NCBI GenBank assembly: GCA_003164495.1
Contig: PLTN01000038.1
Location: 1-35,348, forward strand
Reading direction: 5' to 3'
Source: Vulcanimicrobiota bacterium
GTDB taxonomy: Bacteria > Vulcanimicrobiota > Vulcanimicrobiia > Vulcanimicrobiales > Vulcanimicrobiaceae
DNA length: 35,348 nucleotides
Of the stretch, positions 24,918-33,351 are shown piece by piece. The notes under the pieces were generated by a model. That model saw nothing but the letters and a program-made list of their open reading frames with translations, made no database searches and was not told where the DNA came from. Within the stretch, counting starts at the first letter, position 1. Each line of letters opens with the position of its first letter. The position numbers and the translations under genes are program-made.

Positions 24918-25690
24918 AGCGCCGATTCGTGCCAGTTCTTGAGCATGAGGTTGCCGGCGCCGTTGACGATTGAGAAGAACAGGAAGCCCAGAAGCGTCGC
25001 GCAGATGATCTCGCCGAAAAGCAATGCCGTGTACATGCGTCCTTGAGCGAAGATGATTTGGACGCCGAGGCCGCCGTGAGAATTCCCCGAGCCGATTATG
25101 AACTCGCCGATGATCGCCCCGATCACGGAGAGCCCAGCGGAGATCCGTAAGCCGGCCATGATCTGCGGTAAGGCGCTGGGCAGCAACAGCTTCACGAGGC
25201 GCACCATGCGGCTGCTATGATGCATGGCGAACAGTTCCAACAGGTTGCGCGAGGTCGAGCGCAGGCCCAAGAGCGTGTTGTTGATGATCGGAAAGATCGA
25301 GATGACGAGGCTGATGATGATCACGGAGAGATCGTCGTAGCCGAACCAGAGCACGATGAGCGGCGCGACCGCGACGATCGGAACCGTCTGCAGCAGCACC
25401 GCGTACGGATAGACGCTCCGTTCGAGCAGGCGCGATTGGCTCAAGACGGCCGCGATGAAGACGCCTAACACGATCGCGGCGAGATATCCCAGAGCCGCTT
25501 CTTTGAGGGTGGTCAGCGTTGCGGCGAACGTGTTCGGAGCATCGGTGCCGAGTGCCGAGAGCACGTCGATCGGTCCAGGTACGAGATAGGCTCGCCCGGC
25601 AAAGACCGTCTGCGCCAGCAGAAACCACAATGCGAGCAGCGCAATCGCCACGATCGCGGTCGGCGCGAAGCGCCGGATTCCGTCAAGCAC
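24914..25690 (-). CDS. ABC transporter permease, SsuC/TauC-like (system 2)
   Basis: 258 residues, about six helices, with SRLLERSVYPYAVLLQTVPIVAVAPLIVLWFG and the EAA loop LLLPSALPQIMAGLRISAGLSVIGAIIGEFI. It is clearly related to the system 1 permease but diverged, so this is not a recent duplication. GTG 25690 overlaps the ATPase stop by 8 nt; the end overlaps the oxygenase start by 4 nt. Confidence 0.9.
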   Translation of the reverse strand: MLDGIRRFAPTAIVAIALLALWFLLAQTVFAGRAYLVPGPIDVLSALGTDAPNTFAATLTTLKEAALGYLAAIVLGVFIAAVLSQSRLLERSVYPYAVLLQTVPIVAVAPLIVLWFGYDDLSVIIISLVISIFPIINNTLLGLRSTSRNLLELFAMHHSSRMVRLVKLLLPSALPQIMAGLRISAGLSVIGAIIGEFIIGSGNSHGGLGVQIIFAQGRMYTALLFGEIICATLLGFLFFSIVNGAGNLMLKNWHESAL

Positions 25691-26474
25691 GCGCGCGCCC
25701 TCGCAGGATCGCCGAGACCTCTCCGGTGAGATGCGCGAACTCCGGCGTCGAGCGGATTTCCGCTGCGCGCGGAAACGCGAACGGAACGTCGACGATCTCG
25801 ACGATGCGGCCGGGCCGATCCGACATGACCAGCACGCGCGACGAAAGATACACGGCTTCGTGCACGTTATGGGTGACCAGCAAGGCGGTGAAGCCGGCGG
25901 CTTGCCACATCAGGGAGAGTTCTTCTTGAAGTACGTCACGGGTCAACTCGTCGACGGCCGCGAGCGGCTCATCGAGCAAGAGCAACCGCGGCTTCAGCGC
26001 AATCACGCGCGCGAGCGAGAGGCGCATTCGCATTCCGCCGGACAAGCTGTGCGGATAGGCGCGTTCGAAGCCCGCGAGGCCGACGAGCTTCAGCGCCTCG
26101 GCAGCGCGTGCCGTGCGCTCTGCGGGGGCGTACCTTTCGAGTTCCATCAGCAGTTCGGCGTTCTTCTGAACCGTGCGCCACGGCAGTAGCGCCGGCTCTT
26201 GAAAGACGAAGGCCGCCGCGCCGTCGCCCGAACGCGCACACGTTCCACCGGTCGGCGTGATGAGACCGGCAACGATCCGCAAGAGGGTCGACTTGCCGCA
26301 GCCCGACGGGCCGACGATCGCCACGAACTCGCCCGGCGCGACGGCCGCATCGATGTTATCGAGCGCCTGCAAGCCCGACGGAAAGCGCATCGAGGCCTCG
26401 CGCAACGCGATGCCGATGCCGGAGGGCAACGGTGGCGCGTTCACGACGGGAGCATCGAGGGTGACTACCGGCAT
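25683..26474 (-). CDS. ABC transporter ATPase, SsuB/TauB-like (system 2)
   Basis: 263 residues from ATG 26474. Walker [11 protein letters not shown]-loop FVFQEPALLPW, signature [14 protein letters not shown], Walker B LLLLDEPLAAVD and switch His in LVTHNVHEA are present. The start overlaps the SBP stop by about 10 nt, so the frame upstream to 26585 is likely not translated. It energises the permease encoded next. Confidence 0.9.
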   Translation of the reverse strand: MPVVTLDAPVVNAPPLPSGIGIALREASMRFPSGLQALDNIDAAVAPGEFVAIVGPSGCGKSTLLRIVAGLITPTGGTCARSGDGAAAFVFQEPALLPWRTVQKNAELLMELERYAPAERTARAAEALKLVGLAGFERAYPHSLSGGMRMRLSLARVIALKPRLLLLDEPLAAVDELTRDVLQEELSLMWQAAGFTALLVTHNVHEAVYLSSRVLVMSDRPGRIVEIVDVPFAFPRAAEIRSTPEFAHLTGEVSAILRGRARA

Positions 26475-27418
26475 CCCGGTATGAACGTATTGACGTACGC
26501 TTGTTTCGGATCGAACGACGGCGGCAAGAGGGCCACCTCCTGGAGCTGCTTCGTCAACTCGCTCCAGCGCGCGTCGCTCATGCATCCGAGTCGTTTGCGC
26601 GGCAACAGCGTCTGGAGCATTTCCGAAACGGCTTTATCATGCACGTCCGCCGGAACGAGCGAATTCATCCCCAGAATCAGCGAGCGAACTTTCGACGGAT
26701 CGGCGATGAAGTTTTCCCAACCTTGCTTCGCGGCGGCGACGATTGCGCGAACTTCTTCGGGGTGATGTTGCAGCATGTCGTCGGTCGTGAAGAGCGTCGC
26801 GTACGGACGGTAGCCGAGGTCCGCGACTTTGAACTGCGCATTTGGGATGCCCAACGCGTCCATCCGGTAGGGAAGAAAGATCGAGTACCCTTGCTGCACC
26901 ATGTTCGGATTTAGCCGGAACATGCTCAAGTCTCCGGTGACCGGGATTTCACGCACGCCGGTGAGGCTGTAGCGTTTCTTGAGCCATTCCCAATAGCCGA
27001 AGCCGAGGTTCACGGCGAATGTCTTGTCTTTGAGATCCGTCAGACTCTTGATCCCGGGGGCGGGATGATAGACCAAATCGTACGGGACGTACTCCATGAA
27101 GGCATAGACGGCGCGGACCGGGGCGCCGTGCAGACGCGCAAGCAAGATGTCGTCGGCATTCGCGATACCGAATTCGGCCTGCCCGGCTGCAACCTGCGGG
27201 ATCGTTTGGATCTTCGGACCGCCCTGCAGCACCGTTACGTGGTAGGGCTTCCCCAATCCATCGACTTGCATCTCCCAGAAACCGGCCTGGTCGGCTTGCG
27301 CAAACCAATCCATGAGCAGCCGGACCTCGGTCGGATCGTCCGCACGGGCCGAGCCCGCATGAACGAGCACGAGCGCGAGGACAACGAGCGCGAGGACGAT
27401 ACGGCGGGCGAACGACAT
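26465..27418 (-). CDS. NMT1/THI5-like ABC substrate-binding protein (system 2)
   Basis: 317 residues with a Sec signal peptide (MSFARRIVLALVVLALVLVHAGSARA). The mature start VRLLMDWFAQADQAGFW and GGPKIQTIPQVAAGQAEFGIANADDILLARLHG show the NMT1 fold. ATG 27418 is directly preceded by GAGGTGG; a GTG at 27424 is in frame. First gene of the transport/oxygenase run, with a LacI-type operator 18 nt upstream. Ligand unknown. Confidence 0.87.
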   Translation of the reverse strand: MSFARRIVLALVVLALVLVHAGSARADDPTEVRLLMDWFAQADQAGFWEMQVDGLGKPYHVTVLQGGPKIQTIPQVAAGQAEFGIANADDILLARLHGAPVRAVYAFMEYVPYDLVYHPAPGIKSLTDLKDKTFAVNLGFGYWEWLKKRYSLTGVREIPVTGDLSMFRLNPNMVQQGYSIFLPYRMDALGIPNAQFKVADLGYRPYATLFTTDDMLQHHPEEVRAIVAAAKQGWENFIADPSKVRSLILGMNSLVPADVHDKAVSEMLQTLLPRKRLGCMSDARWSELTKQLQEVALLPPSFDPKQAYVNTFIPGCR

Positions 27419-27435
27419 GGCCACCTCAATCAGTG

Positions 27436-27453
27436 TAGTAAAACGTTTTTATA
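27436..27453. promoter_or_regulatory. LacI-family operator 2 (transport operon promoter)
   Basis: TAGTAAAACGTTTTTATA, an imperfect palindrome around the central CG, matches the operator at 28658-28675 (read in reverse) in 15 of 18 bases. It overlaps a TAATAT -10-like hexamer on the minus strand (27451-27456) and lies before the SBP start, a usual repression position. The remainder of 27425-27530 shows no gene. Confidence 0.75.
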
Positions 27454-27530
27454 TTATGCGAGTCTTGAAAACTACGGTTAATCGTCCAACTCGCTCCGGA
27501 CGCGAAACGACAAGTGGATAGTCGACTCTT

Positions 27531-28658
27531 TCAGAGCCAGGGCAAGCGTGCGCGGGGGTATTGATTCACGCGAAAGACGCTGTTGGTCAAACCCGGCGAA
27601 TACGCACGCGCCGCACCGGCTGGGTACTCGGCGAAGTACGGGATGACGTACTCCCACACGACCTCGCCCGCAGGCGTCACTTCGAAGAGACGGCCGAACG
27701 GCGCTTCGTTGACGAGCGTGTTGCCGTTTTCGAGCCGGTCGGCGCTGCCCATGTACGGCGCGAAGAACCTCGGCCGCATCGGATCGGCGTATTCCCATTC
27801 GACCTTTCCGGTCAGCGGGTCGATTTCGACCGCGCGCGAGTGCGGCGACGTCACGCCCAGGCGCAGATTGCCGTTGTCGAAAATCAAGATGCGACCGTTA
27901 GCAAGCTGCACGGGAGCGTGTTGCTGTGAGACGGTCGGATGCGGGATGCGCCAGACGACGTCGCCGCTGCCGGGATCCACCGCGACGATGCCCGAGGTCG
28001 TGCGGAGGCTCATCATGACGAGCCCCGTGCTCGTTATGCCGACCCCATTGATCATCGGCCAGTGATAGCGATCGAAGATCGGATGGATCGGATAATCGGC
28101 GGGATCGAGATGCTCCCACGATTTCCATTCCCACACCGTCTTGCCCGACCGGTCGACGCGTTTGATGACGTCTGCGTATTGCTTGCGGTCGGGGAGATCG
28201 TGCGCGTGAGAACCACCCACGATACGGCTTGCGATCTCCGGCGGCATGACGTCGACCACCGTATAGAGCAGGTCGCCGTTTTCGAGCCACTGCGCGTCGT
28301 GATGATGGCGTTTGTCTTCATGCGACCAGACGATCTCGCCGCCGGGCGTGACTTCGGAAAACACGCCGCCGTGCCACATTTCCCAAGCCGGATAAAGATT
28401 GGGCGTTTCCGGGTGATTGCCGTTGTAGCCGAGGTTGCCGTTGGGCAAGATCACGGCGTGGCGTCCCGGCCGCTGCGGCATCGTCCACTGATGTGCGACC
28501 CCTCCGTCGGGTGCGATAAGGTACACGTTGCCGCCGGCCGTTTGCGGTGCGACGAGCGTGAAGCCGTTCGCTGAACGCTCCGGGTCGCGGGCAATGAGGC
28601 CGGTGCCGCGACGCCGATCGGTGACTTGATCGGCGCGGGAGGCGGTCGAAGTGCTCAT
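27531..28658 (-). CDS. Arylsulfotransferase (ASST)-like beta-propeller protein
   Basis: 375 residues. Repeated blades of the type NVYLIAPDGGVAHQW, GGEIVWSHED, GKTVWEWKSWEH, GDVVWRIPHP, GKVEWEYADP and GEVVWEYVIPY, alternating with ILPNGNLGYN and RLENGNTLVNEA, are typical of the arylsulfotransferase superfamily. Candidate active-site histidines occur in NGNHPETP, KRHHHDAQW and SQQHAPV. No signal peptide is visible, whereas classical AssT is periplasmic. True sulfotransfer is not assured; many members are uncharacterised. The operator touches the start codon, and there is no Shine-Dalgarno, so a leaderless mRNA is possible. Divergent from the LacI gene. Confidence 0.75.
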   Translation of the reverse strand: MSTSTASRADQVTDRRRGTGLIARDPERSANGFTLVAPQTAGGNVYLIAPDGGVAHQWTMPQRPGRHAVILPNGNLGYNGNHPETPNLYPAWEMWHGGVFSEVTPGGEIVWSHEDKRHHHDAQWLENGDLLYTVVDVMPPEIASRIVGGSHAHDLPDRKQYADVIKRVDRSGKTVWEWKSWEHLDPADYPIHPIFDRYHWPMINGVGITSTGLVMMSLRTTSGIVAVDPGSGDVVWRIPHPTVSQQHAPVQLANGRILIFDNGNLRLGVTSPHSRAVEIDPLTGKVEWEYADPMRPRFFAPYMGSADRLENGNTLVNEAPFGRLFEVTPAGEVVWEYVIPYFAEYPAGAARAYSPGLTNSVFRVNQYPRARLPWL

Positions 28659-28675
28659 AGCAAAACGTTTTACTA
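28658..28675. promoter_or_regulatory. LacI-family operator 1 (ASST-like/LacI divergent promoter)
   Basis: TAGCAAAACGTTTTACTA is an 18-bp palindrome, 8 of 9 half-site matches, with the central CG typical of LacI/PurR-type sites. It abuts the ASST-like start codon on one side, and a TACTAT -10-like hexamer (28671-28676) lies on the other, so it can control both divergent genes. Confidence 0.8.
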
Positions 28676-28735
28676 TGGGAACCGTTGGTCCGGCGACAGC
28701 AATACGTCCAGCGTTTTTCCCCGGGGAGGGGACAA

Positions 28736-29770
28736 GTGGCTAAGCGGGACGCGCCGGCGCGTCCGACGATTATCGATGTTGCGCGGGCAGCCGGCGTTTC
28801 ACCGGCGACAGTTTCCAACGCGATCAACAATCGGCGCTACGTCGAAGCGCGCACGAAGAAACGCGTGACCGCAGTGGCGCAGCGCTTGGGCTATACGCCG
28901 AACGTGCACGCGCGGCGGTTGCGCAGCACCGGCATCGGCACGATCGGCCTGTTCTCGTCGATGCCGTTCGCGATCTCGGGCCGCCGCTCGCGGCTGGGTT
29001 TCTTGATGGAAATTGCGGCGACGGCCGCGGTCAGCGCGCTCGAACGCGGTTACGCGTTATTGCTCGTGCCATCCGCCGGTACAGGGTTGCCGCCGTTCGA
29101 CGACCTTACCATCGATGCCGCAATCGTCGTCGAGCCTTCTGCCGACGATCCGTACCTGACGCATCTGCGCAAACGCGGTATCCCGCTCGTCACGATCGGC
29201 CGGCAAGCCGCTTCAGCGCCGGGCGTCGCCTCAATCGACATTCGCTCCGGCGAAACGGCCGATCTGCTGCTCGATCACCTGCGCTCGGCGTCGGCGAAAC
29301 GCATCGCGCTGATGGTCGGAACGTCTCTGCGCAATTCGTATGTGGAAACGGAAGCTGCGTATGCGGCGTTCGCCGCGGCGCACGGTATGGAACTGGTCAT
29401 CGTGCGCGTCGATGAAAGCGGCGGCGAGGACGCGGCCTATGTTGCGACGCAACGGCTGGTTGACGACTATCCGAAGATCGACGGTTTACTCGCGCTGGTC
29501 GACACGTTCGCGACCGGCGCGTTGCGCGCGGTAACAGAGCGCGGTATCGCCGTGCCGGGGAAGCTGCGCTTGGCGACGCGCTACGACGGTCACCGCGCGC
29601 GCGAGAGCGTGCCGGCCATCACCGCCGTCGACCTGCACTTGGACGCCGTCGCAGAACAAGCCGTCACGCTCTTACTCGACCGCATGCAAACCGGGCACAC
29701 CTCGGCTCAAGTGGTCGCCGCGCCCCCGCCGGTCCTCATCCCGCGAGGCTCGACGATCACGCGCCGCTAG
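28736..29770 (+). CDS. LacI-family transcriptional regulator
   Basis: 344 residues. The N-terminal HTH PTIIDVARAAGVSPATVSNAIN, then the hinge helix region NVHARRLRST, and a periplasmic-binding-like effector domain starting IGTIGLFSSMPF. GTG 28736 is preceded by GGGGAGGGG, a strong Shine-Dalgarno; frames further upstream cross the leader. It should bind AAAACGTTTT sites at its own promoter and at the transport operon, released by an unknown small ligand, perhaps the imported compound. Converges with the KS gene, overlapping by 14 nt. Confidence 0.92.
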   Translation: MAKRDAPARPTIIDVARAAGVSPATVSNAINNRRYVEARTKKRVTAVAQRLGYTPNVHARRLRSTGIGTIGLFSSMPFAISGRRSRLGFLMEIAATAAVSALERGYALLLVPSAGTGLPPFDDLTIDAAIVVEPSADDPYLTHLRKRGIPLVTIGRQAASAPGVASIDIRSGETADLLLDHLRSASAKRIALMVGTSLRNSYVETEAAYAAFAAAHGMELVIVRVDESGGEDAAYVATQRLVDDYPKIDGLLALVDTFATGALRAVTERGIAVPGKLRLATRYDGHRARESVPAITAVDLHLDAVAEQAVTLLLDRMQTGHTSAQVVAAPPPVLIPRGSTITRR

Positions 29771-30995
29771 GGGCGCGAAAGATCAGCGCGGCGTTGATGC
29801 CGCCGAAGCCCGCCGAGGAGCTGAGCACGACGCGCGGGGCCGCGAGCAGCGGTTCCGTGAGTACGCCTACCGCGCAGGATGGATCGCGATGGTCGCAGTT
29901 GACGACGCGCGGCACGATGCCGCGCTGGATGGCCAGGAGCGAAAGCGCGGCTTCCCATGCGCCCGTTGCGCCGAGCGCGTGACCGTGCTGGCCTTTCGTT
30001 GCGGTGAGCGGCACCTGCGGCGCACGTTCGCCGAACACGATCTGCAGCGCGGCCGCCTCGCCGGCATCGCCGAGCGGCGTTCCCGAACCGTGGGCGTTGA
30101 TCACGTCGACGTCCGCCGCGGAGAGCTTCGCCTCGCTCAGCGCGCGCTGCATCGCGAGCGCGTTGAACGTGCCTTGGGGCTGCGGTGCCGACATGTGATA
30201 GGCGTCGTTGGTCAACCCGTAGCCTGCGATCTCGCCGTAGATGCGCGCACCGCGCGCCGAGGCGTCGTCGTAGCGCTCGAGCACCAGCATCGCGGCCCCT
30301 TCGGCCATCACGAAGCCGTCGCGTTCCCGGTCGAACGGCCGGCACGCACCGGCCGGATCGCCGTTGCGCGTCGACATCGCGTGGATGATCGTGAACGCAC
30401 CGAACACGAGCGGCGAGAGCGGCGCTTCGCATCCGCCCGCGAGTGCCGAGCGGATATCGCCGCGCGCGATTGCGCGGAACGCGTCGCCGATCGCCACGGC
30501 GCCCGAGGCGCACGAGTTACCATTGGCGACGTTGGGACCGCGAATGCCGAACTCCATCGCGACGTTGCACGTGGCCGCACCGCCGAAGACGGAGATCGCC
30601 AGCAGCGGACGTACCGCGTCCAGGCCCGATGCGCGAAAGACGTCGTGCTGCTCGTCGGCATAGGCGAGGCCGCCCAGCGCTGAGCCGATGAACACGCCGG
30701 TCTCCGTTCCGTCTTCCGTTACGTGAAACGCGGCATCGTCTATCGCCAGGCGCGTTGCAGCCAGCGCGAACTGCGAGAAGCGGTCGGTCCAGCGCACGCG
30801 TCTGCCGCCGACGAACGCGGCCGCATCGAAATCATCGATTTCGGCGGCGACGGTCGAGCTGTAGCCGGCGGTCGGGAAGCGCGTGATCGTGCGCACCGCG
30901 ACGTGTTCCGCGAGCACGTTGGTCCAGAACGCTTCGAGCCCGATGCCGAGCGGCGTCACGACGCCGATGCCCGTCACCGCAACGCGATGGTTCAT
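29757..30995 (-). CDS. Beta-ketoacyl synthase (FabF/KAS II-like)
   Basis: 412 residues of the thiolase fold. Catalytic Cys162 (GNSCASGAVAIG), His302 (NAHGSGTPLGD), Lys334 and His339 (TATKGQHGHALGATG) form the KAS I/II triad, so it is a condensing enzyme and not a Cys-less chain-length factor. CRPFDRERDGFVMAEGAAMLVLE is also typical. It condenses acyl and malonyl thioesters. Last gene of a four-gene coupled cassette (ATGA overlap with the cyclase), so a dedicated polyketide or fatty-acyl pathway is more likely than housekeeping FabF. Confidence 0.9.
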   Translation of the reverse strand: MNHRVAVTGIGVVTPLGIGLEAFWTNVLAEHVAVRTITRFPTAGYSSTVAAEIDDFDAAAFVGGRRVRWTDRFSQFALAATRLAIDDAAFHVTEDGTETGVFIGSALGGLAYADEQHDVFRASGLDAVRPLLAISVFGGAATCNVAMEFGIRGPNVANGNSCASGAVAIGDAFRAIARGDIRSALAGGCEAPLSPLVFGAFTIIHAMSTRNGDPAGACRPFDRERDGFVMAEGAAMLVLERYDDASARGARIYGEIAGYGLTNDAYHMSAPQPQGTFNALAMQRALSEAKLSAADVDVINAHGSGTPLGDAGEAAALQIVFGERAPQVPLTATKGQHGHALGATGAWEAALSLLAIQRGIVPRVVNCDHRDPSCAVGVLTEPLLAAPRVVLSSSAGFGGINAALIFRAPSGA

Positions 30996-31444
30996 GCCGC
31001 ACCCGCTTCGGCGAGCTGCTTCATGCGCGCGAGCGTTTTGTTCGCCACGCCGTGGATGAAGATATCGCTCACGACGTACTTGCCGAAGAAGTCGGCCGCA
31101 ATCGGAAACCGGAACGCGAGCCGGTGCACGATCTGCACGCGTGTGCCGGCGTTGCCGAGCGGCGTGAATATCCACTCGACGTCCATGCCGCGCGTCGGTC
31201 CTTTGACGTGATGGAACGCGATGTGCGGCCGCACCGGATCGTTGGTCTGTTCCGCCGTCCAGTGCAGCGGAACGAAGCCATGGCGCGCCGCCATCTCGAC
31301 CGTGCGCGCCGGCCCGTTTTGCGCGAGCACGCGCACGTAGCGATAGTGCGGCAAGAGTTCGGGCCAGCGTTCGGTGGCCGACGCGAGGCGATAGATCGCC
31401 GCCGCGGGCGCCGCGATGTCGATGCAGTTTTCGGTGGTGATCAG
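30992..31444 (-). CDS. SRPBCC polyketide aromatase/cyclase-like protein
   Basis: 150 residues. TENCIDIAAPAAAIYRLASATERWPELLPHYRYVRVL fits the START/SRPBCC aromatase-cyclase family (WhiE/TcmN-like), followed by HWTAEQTNDP, PTRGMDVEWIF and GTRVQIVHRL in the expected order. No ATG, GTG or TTG exists in frame before the first strand; the likely start is a CTG at 31444 overlapping the previous gene's TGA (CTGA). It could fold or dehydrate a polyketide intermediate; a CoQ10-binding-type role is the alternative. Confidence 0.78.
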   Translation of the reverse strand: MITTENCIDIAAPAAAIYRLASATERWPELLPHYRYVRVLAQNGPARTVEMAARHGFVPLHWTAEQTNDPVRPHIAFHHVKGPTRGMDVEWIFTPLGNAGTRVQIVHRLAFRFPIAADFFGKYVVSDIFIHGVANKTLARMKQLAEAGAA

Positions 31445-32625
31445 AGGACGAGCTCTCCGAGTACGGCCGGCGTGAGCGCGCTCTCCGGCGAGCGCACTCC
31501 GGCGAGCGCATCGATCAGCGTCGCGGCCAGTCGCGGTTGACGGGCGAGCTTGGCCGAGGCGCGGCGAGCCAGGAGCGGCACGTCGATGAGCCAGCCGACC
31601 GCGGCGCTCAGGCGCTTGCGCGCCGCGAAGTCCGCGCGCCGCTCGTTCGCGTAGTCCGCGAAAGCGCTCGATTCGCATACGCGGTTGCGGGCGGCGGAAA
31701 CGATTGCGAGCGCCGCGTTTTCGGCCGATCGCAGCGCAAGAAAAACGCCTTGGCCGGTGAACGGGTTGAGGAAGCCGGCGGCATCGCCGATCAGCACGGC
31801 GCCGCCGGCAATCGGCGCGCGCACGCTGTGCGCCAGCGGCCCGATCGCCGCGCGCGCGCCGATCCGTTGCGCCTTCGCGAACGAACGGTGGCCGCGCCCG
31901 AGCTCGGCCGCTTTGCCGGCGACGCCTTCATCCACGAATCCGGACCACGTTGCGAGCGCGGTCTTCGGCATGACAACCATCACGTTCGTTCTATTCTGAC
32001 CCAAAGGGTTGAGGGCAAAATAAGCGCCCGCGCCGACGTACATCTCGACAAAGCCGCCGAGATCGCCGAACCCGGTGTAGTGCCCGCCGACGGCAAAGCG
32101 CGGCAAGCGCCAGCTCCCTCGCGTCAAGCCGGCTTGCCGAGCGACGATCGAGCCGCAGCCGTCGGCGCCGACGGTCCAGCGCGCGCGCACTTCGTAGGCG
32201 GTGCCGTCGTCGTTGCGCACCCACACACCGTCGATTCGTTCCCGGTCGCGCAGCAAATCCTCGACGCGGCCATGCACCACGGTGACGCCGGCGTAGACGG
32301 CCGCGCGCAACAGGATCGCGTCGAGCGTTTCACGTTCGCACGAAAGCGCGCCGCCGGTAAACGGCAGCTCGACGGACGACGCGCGCGGCGGAACCAGCCG
32401 CACGCCGCGCAGAGCGTAGGCTTGCGCGCGTACGTCGTTGAGCACGCCGAGGCGGTCGAGTGCGGCGACGGCGCCTGAATTGAGATATTCGCCGCAGACC
32501 TTACGCCGCGGAAACGTTGCCCGCTCGACCAGCGTCACCGTGAGTCCGGCGCGCGCCAGCTGTAGCGCGCAGGACGAACCCGCCGGGCCGCCGCCGACGA
32601 CGACCGCGTCAACCACACTACCCAT
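31441..32625 (-). CDS. FAD-dependent oxidoreductase (geranylgeranyl reductase/halogenase-like)
   Basis: 394 residues. The FAD dinucleotide loop GGGPAG (11-16), the segment FPRRKVCGEYLNSGAV, the DG motif GADGCGSIVAR and GDAAGFLNPFTGQGVFLALRSAE are typical of the GGR/PHBH-like group that includes monooxygenases and halogenases. No WxWxIP halogenase motif is seen. It may hydroxylate or reduce the cassette product. Overlaps the methyltransferase by 8 nt and the cyclase by 4 nt. Confidence 0.85.
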   Translation of the reverse strand: MGSVVDAVVVGGGPAGSSCALQLARAGLTVTLVERATFPRRKVCGEYLNSGAVAALDRLGVLNDVRAQAYALRGVRLVPPRASSVELPFTGGALSCERETLDAILLRAAVYAGVTVVHGRVEDLLRDRERIDGVWVRNDDGTAYEVRARWTVGADGCGSIVARQAGLTRGSWRLPRFAVGGHYTGFGDLGGFVEMYVGAGAYFALNPLGQNRTNVMVVMPKTALATWSGFVDEGVAGKAAELGRGHRSFAKAQRIGARAAIGPLAHSVRAPIAGGAVLIGDAAGFLNPFTGQGVFLALRSAENAALAIVSAARNRVCESSAFADYANERRADFAARKRLSAAVGWLIDVPLLARRASAKLARQPRLAATLIDALAGVRSPESALTPAVLGELVL

Positions 32626-33292
32626 CGACGAGCGTCATGCGGAAGAAGGCTTCGCGCTGCACGCGCGGTGACCGCCAGCCCGCCTCGCGAGCCAGCGCGA
32701 GAGCTTCGGCCGGCACGTATGCGCGACGCACGGAGAGCGGCGCATCGTGCAGCGTCAGCCGGTTGCGCGTCGTGAAGTGCGCGTAGAGCCAGGTGGCGGC
32801 GAACGCGAGACGCGAGCGGGACAGATCGCCGACGATCGGCGTGAGGCGCGCGACGCGCCGCATCTCGCGCAGCAGTTCGCGCGCCGCCGGCGGCTCGAAG
32901 TGATGCAGCGCAAGCGTGCACGTGACGACATCGAAGGCGGCGTCGGCGAACGGCAGCCGCTCGCCGTGACCGCAAACGAACGTCAGACGCTCGTCGGCGC
33001 CGGTGCGCCGGCGCGCGATCGCGAGCATCGCTTCGCTGCGATCGAGACACGTTGCGCGCACGTCGAAGCCGCGGCGCCGGCCGTCGAGCACGAGCGCTTG
33101 CGCCACGTCCCCGCTGCCGCTGCCGACGTCGAGGATCGTTCGGGCGCCGGTGCGCCGGACCGCGCGCAGGATCGGTGCGATGCCGCCGAGCCAGCGGTTC
33201 GCGAACTCGATGTCGGCGAGGTTGTGCTCGAGCTCGTCCGGCGCGTCCACCGGCCGGTCCATCAGTTCAAGCTGCCCGGCAGCGCGTTTCAC
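32618..33292 (-). CDS. Class I SAM-dependent methyltransferase
   Basis: 224 residues with SAM motif I TILDVGSGSGDVAQAL, motif II region ATCLDRSEAMLAIAR, and FDVVTCTLALHHFEPP (motif post II). Resembles UbiE-like methyltransferases. GTG 33292 is the start. First gene of the ketosynthase cassette; the 59-nt gap to divergent argB must hold its promoter, none clear. Substrate unknown, presumably a hydroxyl of the cassette product. Confidence 0.85.
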   Translation of the reverse strand: MKRAAGQLELMDRPVDAPDELEHNLADIEFANRWLGGIAPILRAVRRTGARTILDVGSGSGDVAQALVLDGRRRGFDVRATCLDRSEAMLAIARRRTGADERLTFVCGHGERLPFADAAFDVVTCTLALHHFEPPAARELLREMRRVARLTPIVGDLSRSRLAFAATWLYAHFTTRNRLTLHDAPLSVRRAYVPAEALALAREAGWRSPRVQREAFFRMTLVDG

Positions 33293-33351
33293 CGCCGAGT
33301 CGTACCCCAGGTTCGGCGGAGGACCTGCGTGGACCGGCGTACGTTGCGAAC

